From: Paulinella micropora
Taxonomy: Eukaryota > Cercozoa > Imbricatea > Euglyphida > Paulinellidae
Length of the DNA stretch: 28,606 nucleotides
Assembly (NCBI GenBank): GCA_019918135.1
Contig: WBZZ01001255.1
Span: forward strand, 1 to 28,606
Direction: 5' to 3'
Below are positions 6,456-14,074 of the stretch, one piece after another; position 1 is the stretch's first letter; every line of letters begins with the position of its first letter. The notes beneath the pieces are model-generated. The model ran no database searches. It had not been told where the DNA came from and saw only the letters and a program-made list of their open reading frames with translations. Made by a program: the position numbers and the translations under genes.

Positions 6456-7663
6456 TCAAAGCCAGTCTGCTCCGCCGGCGAGCCTTCATCCTCCGCCTCC
6501 TGCAGCTTTTCGCGGTCGCCGTCCTGCGCGATCATGGCACTGCACTTCCAGCCGAGCCTAGTGAGCTTGGACAGCTTCGCGAGGCCCCTGCGGCCATGAG
6601 GCCTCGTCTCTGCCTCGCCGTAGTCCACCGCAACACAGAACTCCGCCAGCTCGCGGAGCGCCGCCTCGTCCACCACGTTTTGCCTGTCTTCGATTATGAG
6701 AGAGTCGTGGCGCAGGCAGATCGTCTCGCACCCCTTGTCCCGAAAAAAGGCCATAGCACGGGACATGACCTTCGCTTCGTAGCGAGTAGTCACAAAGTGT
6801 ACAAACGCACAGTCGGTATTCTTGTAGTTGATGCGCCTGACGTGGTCCCAGCCCATCTTGCGCCTCTTCTCGCAGAAGTCCCACACCTTGAAGTGCGGCT
6901 TGAGCTCCGAGATCGCATGCGCGACCGAGAGGCGCAACCGCTGGGCAAAGCAGTCTGGCGGCAGGCCCGCCACGTCCCCGCCGTGCAAGACCTTAAGAAG
7001 CGCCTCCTTGGCGCCGTCCCTTGACGTCCCGAGGATTTCGGCAGTCTCCCGCAGGCACTCTTCTCGCTTCTCTACGAGCACGCGCAATGCACCCAGAGGG
7101 GCCGGGTCCTCGGCCAAGCTTTCCGCCAGCCACAACAGGAACACTGGCACGCTGTTGTTGATGTCGACCTCCTTGCAGAAATCTGGCAGGGCCAGACGGC
7201 GCAGAGCAGCCGGTGCATTCTGCATCCCTGTCGTAGCGTAGGCTCTGCCGCTCTTGGTGCCCTTGCCGTAGCGGTAATCGACACAGTAGCCCCCGTTCTC
7301 GATCACCTCCTTTTGCATGCAGTCCAGCAGGTGCTTGTAACCAGGCGCCAGGCGCGGTTCGGCTAGCAGGGCACGGACCGTGTGCAGGTCCAGTAGCTCG
7401 TAGAACCTGTACACCGCTTCCTTCTTCGCCTTGCCCTTGCTGGCGACCAATGTCTTTTCGTCGGCTGATTCGTCGTCGCTGACAGCCTGGGCCGGGCTCT
7501 GTGGCTCGCTGTCGCACTCTTCTGCTTCGCCGCCCGTGGCCGCTGCTTCTTGATGCGCGCCCTTTCTCTTGCGACGGACCCTGGCTCGCAATGACTGCAG
7601 TGCGCCACTTTCGTCATCGTCGCTGTCGGTGAGGGGTGGCATGCCTGTCTCTTGCTCCTGCAT
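6395..7663 (-). CDS. Family-A-like DNA polymerase palm, 5' part of a split polymerase-helicase
   Basis: This 422-residue ORF starts at the ATG at 7661-7663. Residues 1-80 are acidic/basic and probably disordered. Polymerase motifs then follow: SGRAYATTGMQNAPAALRRL (residues 138-157), motif A with D167 in EVDINNSVP, an O-helix-like AKEALLKVLHGG (K219), and motif C LRHDSLIIE with H319-D320. These are the A, B and C motifs of family A polymerases in a compact, exonuclease-free form, as in the TVpol proteins of transpovirons and polinton-like viruses, although those carry an SF3 helicase rather than an SF2 one. The last 20 codons (6455-6395) are out of frame with the helicase and look like shadow sequence, so the true product probably switches frame near 6455 and is about 830 residues. 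Confidence 0.68.
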   Translation of the reverse strand: MQEQETGMPPLTDSDDDESGALQSLRARVRRKRKGAHQEAAATGGEAEECDSEPQSPAQAVSDDESADEKTLVASKGKAKKEAVYRFYELLDLHTVRALLAEPRLAPGYKHLLDCMQKEVIENGGYCVDYRYGKGTKSGRAYATTGMQNAPAALRRLALPDFCKEVDINNSVPVFLLWLAESLAEDPAPLGALRVLVEKREECLRETAEILGTSRDGAKEALLKVLHGGDVAGLPPDCFAQRLRLSVAHAISELKPHFKVWDFCEKRRKMGWDHVRRINYKNTDCAFVHFVTTRYEAKVMSRAMAFFRDKGCETICLRHDSLIIEDRQNVVDEAALRELAEFCVAVDYGEAETRPHGRRGLAKLSKLTRLGWKCSAMIAQDGDREKLQEAEDEGSPAEQTGFEKRSSTGHLRTCTWTSSCTR

Positions 7664-7739
7664 TGTAGGTACCTACAAAAAAATGCCGTGCTCGACTACG
7701 AACTTAGCGTGTTTTGCGGCGCGGTAAATTCCCAGGAAA

Positions 7740-8993
7740 TCAGCCACAAAAAGCGGTAGGGAAAACTGGCAATGGCTGTTCCACGTCGCCTTTTGAAATT
7801 CCATTTGGTAGATTATCAGTGTTGTCATCGACGATCTCGATTGTGAACGAGAGTTCGTTTCTTTGTAGCCTGAAGAGCTTGCATGATGACGAGAGCGGGC
7901 ACAGCCACGTAACGCCAGTGTAACCTTTCTGAATATTGACGTTATTAAAACTTTTGTTTTGCAGGTAGAACAGGGCCTGCATGCCGGGCCCCCTGCAACA
8001 GAATTTCTTGTACGGTTTCTGTCGTAATCGGAACATGCTCAGAAACCACCACCTGGCACAACGCTCGAAGGCCTCCTGGCCCTTTGGTTCTTGGAGCATA
8101 CCAGTGACAAAGCCGTGCAAGCCCTTCATCAGGTCCTTGTTGAGCTTACCAACGCTGTTGGCGAGCAGGCTCAGCGCGTTAGATAGCCTGAGAGTTTGGT
8201 GTATCGCTTCGTCACCTTTGCCTGTCGGTAGGAAGTCCAGGCACCAGTACGGGTCCAAGTCGATTACTTTGAAGGTCTGGTTGAACAACGTATTTTCTGG
8301 CTTGCCGTCGCAGTGCAGACAGTTCATTTGCACCAGAAGGTCTATCACCTCTTTCCAAAATTTCAGATATGCCTCCGCGTCTTCCTTCTTGACGTTTTGC
8401 AGATAGGATACGTCCGCGCCCTTTTGCTCTGCCGGCGGCTCGACGTACGCCATGACAATCCACAACACACTCTCAGTGTTGATTTGTTCCCTGAGGCAGC
8501 CGTAGACTTTTGGCGCCAGGCCTTTGCTTGCAAAGAAGGATTGGAGCTGCATGTAGTCCAACACGTACGCGTCCATAGCAGCGCTTTCTTCTGTCTGATA
8601 TCTAGTCATGCGTTTGATTAGCAGTCCTTTCGAGGGCACAGCATAAACCTTGTTAGCCTCGAGACTTGTAACATCTGGAAGGTTTAGAAACGTATCAAGT
8701 TGTTTGCTTGTAATAGCTATGCACGGAATATCTCCAGGGAAGGGCTGCGTGAACCTCTGCGCGGTTCTGTCTTGCTGGTCGAGAAAGATTGCATCTAAGT
8801 GGTCGAGACCCAGTCTGTCATCGTCGGACCGCAACATCGGGCAATCCGTCGTAAAGGGGTGCCAGCGCAGGACTTTGGCACGAACCCTTGCGCGGTTGGT
8901 CGGTTTTGACATGGGTTCTTTGCAATCTCTGCAGCTTTGGGTTAGGCCTAATCGGTCGATTAAAAATCGTCTCTTGTCGGCAGCCCGTTGCAT
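7740..8993 (-). CDS. Divergent viral protein kinase
   Basis: This 417-residue protein starts at the ATG at 8991-8993. Kinase landmarks are present: Lys K127 in GLLIKRM (VAIK-like), an acidic helix with EESAAMDAYVLDYMQ, a hinge-like VLWIVMAYVEPP, a catalytic loop LHCDGKPENTLF (D229, K231, N234; HRD altered to HCD) and IDLDPYW (D245) in place of DFG. These show a Ser/Thr-type fold with probable activity. The C-terminal 130 residues have no obvious domain. The N-terminal 70 residues contain CRDC and a DCP motif and could bind zinc. Virus-encoded kinases of this sort are common in large DNA viruses and may be virion-packaged. A TTTAAA box lies about 45 bp upstream of the ATG. The polymerase gene follows 76 bp downstream on the same strand. 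Confidence 0.65.
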   Translation of the reverse strand: MQRAADKRRFLIDRLGLTQSCRDCKEPMSKPTNRARVRAKVLRWHPFTTDCPMLRSDDDRLGLDHLDAIFLDQQDRTAQRFTQPFPGDIPCIAITSKQLDTFLNLPDVTSLEANKVYAVPSKGLLIKRMTRYQTEESAAMDAYVLDYMQLQSFFASKGLAPKVYGCLREQINTESVLWIVMAYVEPPAEQKGADVSYLQNVKKEDAEAYLKFWKEVIDLLVQMNCLHCDGKPENTLFNQTFKVIDLDPYWCLDFLPTGKGDEAIHQTLRLSNALSLLANSVGKLNKDLMKGLHGFVTGMLQEPKGQEAFERCARWWFLSMFRLRQKPYKKFCCRGPGMQALFYLQNKSFNNVNIQKGYTGVTWLCPLSSSCKLFRLQRNELSFTIEIVDDNTDNLPNGISKGDVEQPLPVFPTAFCG

Positions 8994-9036
8994 CTTTTTT
9001 TTCGCTCTTGGGCTTTGCTCTTTCTTCAGACTAGTT

Positions 9037-9042
9037 TTTAAA
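9037..9042 (-). promoter_or_regulatory. TTTAAA box upstream of the kinase
   Basis: TTTTTAAAG at 9035-9043 places a TTTAAA core 44 to 49 bp upstream of the kinase ATG, the same distance as the ATTTAAAT boxes at the VLTF and resolvase genes. Confidence 0.42.
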
Positions 9043-9090
9043 GATTTATTAATCCTCTTTTTATATACGCTTCAGACATACAAATTTATC

Positions 9091-9141
9091 CCTTTCGCCT
9101 TTTGTTTTGTAAAGGTTGGAAAGAAAAAACAAAAGGCAAAG
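9091..9141 (-). terminator. Hairpin at the 3' end of the Cys-rich gene
   Basis: Arms GCCTTTTGTTTT (9097-9108) and AAAACAAAAGGC (9126-9137) are perfect complements; with a one-base bulge the stem extends to CCTTT/AAAGG (about 17 pairs) around a 17-base loop. It lies 220 bp after the stop at 9358 and 100 bp before the kinase ATG, on the same strand. Palindromic hairpins mark transcript 3' ends in some giant viruses, so a transcript-end signal is inferred. The surroundings (9083-9357) otherwise hold only A/T and G homopolymer runs. Confidence 0.4.
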
Positions 9142-9357
9142 GCTTGGCGCATTTTGGTTTTTTTGGGGGGGGGGATTCCCTCCCCATTCGTCTCAAAAGA
9201 AAAGAAAAGAAAACTAGGGAAAGGTTTTACCAAAAAAAATACAAGTGATGGTTTTAAGGAAAAAAGAAAAAGATTCACGTAGACGCTAGCAAAAAAAAAG
9301 AAGCCAAGACTGCAAGAAGACGCCACCAAAGAAAACTTTTGCCCCTAGTTGTCGCGC

Positions 9358-9807
9358 CTAGGCGCCCTTGGCCGAGCCGAAGCCGCAGGCGCAATTCTCG
9401 TCCTTGTGCAGCATCTCGTGGCACAGCGGGCCGTCGCACTTCTTCCACGCGCAGCCCTGACAATTCTCGGCGTGGTGCTCTCTTTCCGTGTAGTGCAGGG
9501 CCAGGGCACGCGCGCCGACCAGGGCCCTGACCACCTCGGTCCCGGCGCCCGCCTTGAGCAGCGGCGCGATCAGCTCCTGCAGCGCGTCCTCGTCGCGGGC
9601 TTTTTCGTTGAAGTACGCGATGCAGCCGTACCGCTGCGCGCACCACTCGGGGTTGGAGGAACCCGCATCCCCGCGGCGCACCAGCGAGAACTCCTGCGCT
9701 GTTTCCTTTTTACTTTCCGCCACTGCTGGCAATTGTGGTGGTTCGGTCCGCTGCTTCTTGTCAGGCCGGGTCATGTCTGCGTCGCGGGGGTTCTGGACGT
9801 CGGTCAT
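9358..9807 (-). CDS. Small nuclear-type Cys-rich protein
   Basis: The start is placed at the ATG at 9805-9807 (MTDVQNPRDADMTRPDKKQR) because the longer frame upstream runs through the G/C tandem repeat. The product is 149 residues: a charged N-terminus with a KKQR patch that may act as a nuclear localisation signal, a central helical part (EDALQELIAPLLKAGAGTEVVRALVGARALALHY), and a Cys/His cluster near the end (CQGCAWKKCDGPLCHEMLHKDE...CACG) that very likely binds zinc. I do not recognise the family. The frame ends in TAG. Confidence 0.5.
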   Translation of the reverse strand: MTDVQNPRDADMTRPDKKQRTEPPQLPAVAESKKETAQEFSLVRRGDAGSSNPEWCAQRYGCIAYFNEKARDEDALQELIAPLLKAGAGTEVVRALVGARALALHYTEREHHAENCQGCAWKKCDGPLCHEMLHKDENCACGFGSAKGA

Positions 9808-9862
9808 TTTGGGTTTTGCGCGTGGACCCCGATTTTTCTCCCAGAGGTTCGTTGTGCTTTCT

Positions 9863-10022
9863 CCCCCCCCCTCCCGTTCCCCCCGGGGCTCGCACGGTAT
9901 ATTTTTCGGGAGGGGGGGGGCCGGAGGTGTATGGAGGGGGGGCAAGCACAAGGTGAGGGGGGGGGCCGGAGGTGTATGGAGGGGGGGCAAGCACAAGGTG
10001 AAGGGGGGGTGGGCCGGAGGTG
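9863..10022. repeat. G/C-rich tandem repeat and inverted repeat upstream of the Cys-rich gene
   Basis: Between 9911 and 10022 a unit of about 46 bp (poly-G, then CCGGAGGTGTATGG, poly-G, then CAAGCACAAGGTGA) occurs twice and a third time partly. Just before it, C-run CCCCCCCCCTCCCG (9863-9876) is complementary to CGGGAGGGGGGGGG (9907-9920), with a TATA-like GGTATATTTTT at 9896-9906 in the loop, about 95 bp from the ATG at 9807. The remainder of 9808-10200 is low-complexity G/C and A/G sequence with no convincing gene. Confidence 0.75.
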
Positions 10023-10200
10023 GAGGCAAAAAAAATCCAGCCAGCAAATAGGCGCCCAAAAGAAATGAATGCGAGAGAGAGGGAGGGAGGTGGCAGGCGA
10101 ACGTGAGATCGTTTCTCGGCCCCCCCCCCTCGGAACGCAAGGCCCGGGGAGATCTTCCTCCCCCCCTTTTTTTTGAAAGAATTTCTGGTCGTAAAACTTG

Positions 10201-11097
10201 TTACAAGGCGGCGGGCCGCGGGAAAGTGTTCTGAAACCGTGTGCGCAGCGCCCTGGCGCCCTCCATGACCCGCGTCAGCCCCAGCCCCATGAGAAAAACC
10301 ATTTCGACCAGATTGCAGAACAGCAGCAGCGAGGCCCGGTAGCTATTGCTCCGGGCGGTATGGTGCATGGCGCGTTCCAGCTGCCACAGCACGTAGGCGC
10401 ACGTGACGGTGGACATGACGATCACCCCCAGCGTCCCGCGCGCAACGGTCGGCAGCTCCGTGCGCCACAGCAGGCTCAGGTTGCCGAGCACGGAACCGTA
10501 CGGCCGCCAGATCTCGACGAAGAAGGTGACCGACGAAGCGAGCAGCAGCAGCAGCAGCGCGTACAGGTTCCTGTACGGCACACAGCGCTGCAGGCACCAG
10601 CAAAAACACAGGACACAGAAGGCGTCGACCACGGCGCACGTGTCGAACACAATAATAGAGTCGGCGCGCAGCAGCACGAGGTCTACCAGCACCACGGTGC
10701 CGCTGATCAGGAACAGCGCTAGGAGGCCCAGGTGCAGCACGCAGTCGTAGTAGAACAGCGCTATCTGGACGGCGCACGCGGCTAGAAACACGCCTACCAA
10801 CCACGGGTGGTCGTTGTACCAGCCGCGACAATCCACCCAGCGAGTACTCGCGAGCATGAGCAGCAGCGTGGCCGTCAGGTGCAGCACGGTATAGCCCATG
10901 ACCTCGCGCACGAAGCCCGTGCGCTCCGCGGCCGTCAGGTTGCTGACCGTGAGTGTCGTCTGTTGCAGCTGGTCGATTTGCTTGCGCATCTGGGCGATCT
11001 CGATTAATAACAACTCATTGGCCGGCGCGTCTGGGGCTTCTGTGGCATTGTCACAGGCCTCCGCGACCTTCACGACCACTGCTTCGCTCTCAGGCAT
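10201..11097 (-). CDS. Seven-TM protein resembling Bax-inhibitor-1/TMBIM family
   Basis: The start is the ATG at 11095-11097 (MPESEAVVVK), giving 298 residues. After a 55-residue acidic, helical N-terminus (IEIAQMRKQIDQLQQ) comes ERTGFVREVMGYTVLHLTA, which resembles the 'R-x-x-F-I-R-K-V-Y-x-x-L' entry into TM1 of Lifeguard/TMBIM proteins. Seven hydrophobic segments follow, and the last (YRASLLLFCNLVEMVFLMGLGL) resembles the family's final 'L-Y-L-D-I-I-x-L-F-L' helix. TMBIM proteins are ER/Golgi calcium-leak channels that suppress apoptosis, and poxviruses carry one (vGAAP). The assignment rests on topology and the two end motifs; an unrelated 7-TM viral protein is possible. Confidence 0.5.
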   Translation of the reverse strand: MPESEAVVVKVAEACDNATEAPDAPANELLLIEIAQMRKQIDQLQQTTLTVSNLTAAERTGFVREVMGYTVLHLTATLLLMLASTRWVDCRGWYNDHPWLVGVFLAACAVQIALFYYDCVLHLGLLALFLISGTVVLVDLVLLRADSIIVFDTCAVVDAFCVLCFCWCLQRCVPYRNLYALLLLLLASSVTFFVEIWRPYGSVLGNLSLLWRTELPTVARGTLGVIVMSTVTCAYVLWQLERAMHHTARSNSYRASLLLFCNLVEMVFLMGLGLTRVMEGARALRTRFQNTFPRPAAL

Positions 11098-11524
11098 AGG
11101 ATCTTGAGTCGTGGAAAAGAAACAACAAAAAAAGGCAAGCGGGTTTTTTCCGCACAACAGAAACGACACAGAATGGTGTTTAGTATGTGGTTCTTAAACA
11201 GAATAGGTAGCACTGCTATTTTATTTTTCAACCTTATCCCCCCTCCCCCCTTTTTTTTTGTTCGTCTTTCCAAGCCCCCCTCCCCCTCCTCCTTCCCGCC
11301 CCTCCCCCCCCCCCGACGTTTCCACATACCCCTTGCGGCCGCGCGTCGGCCGTCTCCAGCTCTCCCCCCCCCCCAAAAAAAGCCCTCGTGCACATCACTT
11401 TCTCACTTCCTCCCCCCCATTCCGCCGTTTGTTTTTGTTTTTTTTTGTTCCCGCCGCGCAGCAACACCTGCCAAGATGAATGGCAGAAACACTTTTTAAA
11501 AAAAGGGGGGAGGGAGAGGTCAGG
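11098..11524. other. Intergenic, homopolymer-rich
   Basis: This is the divergent space between the 7-TM gene (-) and the small spliced gene (+). It contains long C and T runs (11236-11312, 11364-11380, 11410-11418, 11430-11446) and no ORF with believable composition. A TTTAAA at 11495-11500 lies 25 bp before the chosen ATG of the plus-strand gene. Confidence 0.6.
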
Positions 11525-12021
11525 ATGGCGGCTGTCAGTGTGGCAGAGTTTGCGCGTCGTGGGCGGGAGAACAGCCAAATCATGGATGGCGCAAAGCAAA
11601 GGCAGCGCGCTGCGTATCAAAGGCAGTTAGACAAAGACGCCCTGATAGTCACGTACAGTGAGCTCTGTCGCCAACAAGGCCTGGTTCAACGCAGAGACGT
11701 CTGGCAGCTGTCCTTTCGCCACTTGCGACGAGAGATACGTCGGCTGCGCGGCCGTGGTTCGGAATTCGAGGTTTTGGCCGCGCTCAAGAAGGTGTGTGCG
11801 GTGGGGTTGCTAATCTGTGCCGCTGCGTTTTGGCTTGGCAGACAAGACATTCCCCCACCCCGTCGACCATCCCTCGGTTTCCCGTCCCTGCTAAGCTGAC
11901 ACTTGAAGACAACATCCTAGAGGATGTCGGGCAGGAGTTTAAGCTACTTGCCAGTCGCGCGAGGGGACTCAAGTCCGAGTTTTTTTTTGTATTCTTATTA
12001 ATATTCAGAAATGAAAAGTAG
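11525..12021 (+). CDS. Small basic protein with a 50-nt intron
   Basis: The unspliced frame ends at 11899 with a pseudo-membrane segment, but an intron at 11792-11841 is well supported: donor GTGTGTGCGG, an internal GCTAATC branch-like element, acceptor TTGGCAG. Joining 11525-11791 to 11842-12021 is phase 0 (...ALKK|TRHSPTPST...) and opens a natural-looking second exon, VPAKLTLEDNILEDVGQEFKLLASRARG, ending in a hydrophobic FFFVFLLIF tail before TAG. The product is about 148 residues: a basic helical N-terminal part (FARRGRENSQ..., LRREIRRLRGRG) and a short C-terminal anchor-like stretch. An upstream ATG at 11480 in the same frame would include a poly-A/G stretch and is less likely. No family is recognised. 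Confidence 0.55.
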
Positions 12022-12259
12022 AAAACGTCGGATTCAGGCAAAATAACCTTGCCAAAGCATTCAAAAAAAAACAAAATTACTGGCGCGAGTGCAAAATGTC
12101 TCGCCATGAGCGGGGATTTAATTTTTTTTTAAAAAACTACTTTCTTGTACACCCTCTAGTTTTCACACCAAAAAACCGTTTCTTTGGCCAAGCGAGAGAG
12201 AGAGAGAAAAGGGAGAAAAGGGAGGGAGGGGGGAGAATGAAAAGGCAGAGCACAGAAAA
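12022..12259. other. Convergent intergenic space
   Basis: AT-rich sequence with A and T runs, then a purine GAGAGAGAGA/GGGAGAAAAGGGAGG tract (12196-12238). A short imperfect hairpin CCAAAAAA...TTTCTTTGG (12168-12187) could be a transcript 3' end. No gene seen. Confidence 0.5.
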
Positions 12260-13675
12260 TCACGGTCGCCCGCGCCTGGCACGGTCGTGCCCCGCACGCT
12301 TAGACGAGCCGACGACGGTGCTCGGCATGTAATTCTCGTAGAGCGCGCGCAGGATTGCGGCCTCGTGGGTCAGGTCGGGCCTGAGCGTGTTCTGGAGCTT
12401 GATGAGTTGCAGCAGCTCCTCTACGGACCCCGTGTCGGGCGCGCCCAGGACCTCCGCCTTCCACCAGCACTTGAGCAACTGCTTGTCCACGTCCGTGCGC
12501 AGCCCCCAGTGCGAGGCGCGCGCCCGCAGGTTGGCGGTCTCCAGGTCGGCGAGCAGGTCGTTGAGGAAATCACGGAACAGTGCGGTCTGGTGCAGGAAGC
12601 TGTTCCGGTAGAACTGGAAGGCGTGGATGACCTCGGCGCTGCGATTGCGGCGGTCGGTCTGCCCGATGGGCAGCGAGAAGGCCCGCGCGACCAGCGCGCA
12701 CCACTGCTCGTGCGAAATCTCTTGTTCGGGGCGCAGGGCCTCGCGGGAGTACACCAGGGCCGTGTTGTCCCTGGCCGCGCACACGCCCGCCACGGCAGTA
12801 GTGCGTCCCGGTTGTAACGCGAGCTCGTAGAACTTGTCGGACTGCAGCTCTTCCAGCAAGGCGAGCTCGGCCAACTGCCCCGCGTCCTGCTTGCCCGCCC
12901 GGAACACGAGGCCCGGCAGGAAGCCCCTGTCGCCGGTGGGCGCTTCCGGCACATTGTCCCTGTCCTTCCATTGGGCGGGGGGCACGCTGACCCTGGGCTC
13001 GGGAGGTTGTGGCTTGCTGCCCAGGCCGTTGGGCAGGCTGCCCTTGAGGTAGGCCTCCTCGAAGATCCTGTCTACGTTGCCCGTGCGCTTGCGCGCCAGG
13101 AGAACGCCGTCCGCGGCGTGGTCTAGGCTGAAGGCCAGCCTGGTGTTTTCCAGCTGGCGGCGGATGAGGTACGTTTCTAGCAGCGAGCACATCGGGCTGC
13201 AGGGCAGGCCCGTATGGTTCGGCCGGTACGGCGGGAACTCGACTACCACCACGTCCCTGCGGGCCTTACCCCAGCTGCGGCGGTGGAAGCAAGAGTACTT
13301 CCGCCGGTGCCTGAGTTCCGTGAACGAAATGTCGAAGTCGCACGCGTCCATGCATTCGAAGACTTCGCCCAGCGTGCCGTGCTTCCTGCGCGCCAGCAGG
13401 CACAGGCCCTGCTTGTACATGCTGAGCACGATCTGGCTCGTCAGCTTGGACAGGTGAGCCCTTAATTCCCGGGTCGCCGGATGGCGCGGCTTGTGCCCGC
13501 TCTGGGTCAGGATCGAGATCCCGCCCGACAGGATCTGTTCTCTAATCTTGTTGAGAGCCTCGAACACGCAGGGCTCCATGCTCATCCTCTCTAGTGTCAG
13601 CAGGACCCGGCGGCTGATCTGGGTGGCCTGGCGGGCCTGCACGGGGAAAATATCTTCCTGCCGCAGGGCCGCCAT
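12260..13675 (-). CDS. Large helical protein; candidate portal-like structural protein
   Basis: The start is placed at the ATG at 13673-13675 (MAALRQEDIFPVQ), giving 471 residues; the frame upstream to 13741 is GC-run sequence. Order of features: 'MEPCVFEALNKIREQILSGGISIL' (a P-x-V-x-x-A-x-x-x-I-x-x-x-I-L-x-G-G entry reminiscent of portal proteins), a helix with a conserved-looking CMDACDFDISFTELRHRRKYSCF, then 'PPYRPNHTGLPCSPMCSLLETYLIRRQLENTRLAFSL', followed by a probable loop with prolines, and a helical C-terminal half (SAEVIHAFQFYRNSFLHQTALFRDFLNDLLADLE). Size and the 'wing, stem, wing' look fit portal proteins of HK97-type viruses (herpes-, mirus-like), but I cannot point to a diagnostic residue. 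The gene may be structural or unrelated. The tail after residue 450 is basic. Confidence 0.45.
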   Translation of the reverse strand: MAALRQEDIFPVQARQATQISRRVLLTLERMSMEPCVFEALNKIREQILSGGISILTQSGHKPRHPATRELRAHLSKLTSQIVLSMYKQGLCLLARRKHGTLGEVFECMDACDFDISFTELRHRRKYSCFHRRSWGKARRDVVVVEFPPYRPNHTGLPCSPMCSLLETYLIRRQLENTRLAFSLDHAADGVLLARKRTGNVDRIFEEAYLKGSLPNGLGSKPQPPEPRVSVPPAQWKDRDNVPEAPTGDRGFLPGLVFRAGKQDAGQLAELALLEELQSDKFYELALQPGRTTAVAGVCAARDNTALVYSREALRPEQEISHEQWCALVARAFSLPIGQTDRRNRSAEVIHAFQFYRNSFLHQTALFRDFLNDLLADLETANLRARASHWGLRTDVDKQLLKCWWKAEVLGAPDTGSVEELLQLIKLQNTLRPDLTHEAAILRALYENYMPSTVVGSSKRAGHDRARRGRP

Positions 13676-14074
13676 CTTCGCCAACACAAAAACCTCCCCC
13701 CTGTACGGCCCCCAACGTCCTGCACGGAGGGGGGGGGGCAAGGGGAATGGAAGGGGAACTCAGGAAATTTCTTCACCGATTGGTGTGGAGACTTTTCTCT
13801 TGGAAAATGCTGTCGGTGGCCTTTAGACCTCCCTTTCTCCCCCCGCCCGCCCGTTTTTTTTTGGGGCGGGGCCTAAGTACTTGCACTCTTTCCCCTCTCT
13901 CCTTCCCATACCCCCCCACCGATCTGCGCACCTTTCACGCCGGCTACACCGAGCAAGAAAACTGCCAAGGAAGATGAGGGAGGGGGGTTCGAAAAGGCTG
14001 GTCTCAGCCCCTCCACACTTGCCCCCGCCCCCCCGACTAGCACTCTTTTCTTTTTTAATACAGAGAACAGCCTA
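13676..14074. other. Intergenic space with a shared 22-bp element
   Basis: G and C runs (13727-13738, 13840-13867, 13909-13918, 14023-14034) surround a unique stretch. At 13774-13795 lies a 22-bp sequence also present at 27298-27319 in the transposon; it contains CACCGATTGGTG, an inverted repeat that includes a reversed CCAAT box. It is about 100 bp upstream of the portal-like gene's ATG. No gene is seen. Confidence 0.6.

Noticed and set aside
11794..11899. Membrane anchor at the end of the unspliced small gene
   Set aside because: The hydrophobic stretch is the translation of a 50-nt intron; splicing gives a better continuation.
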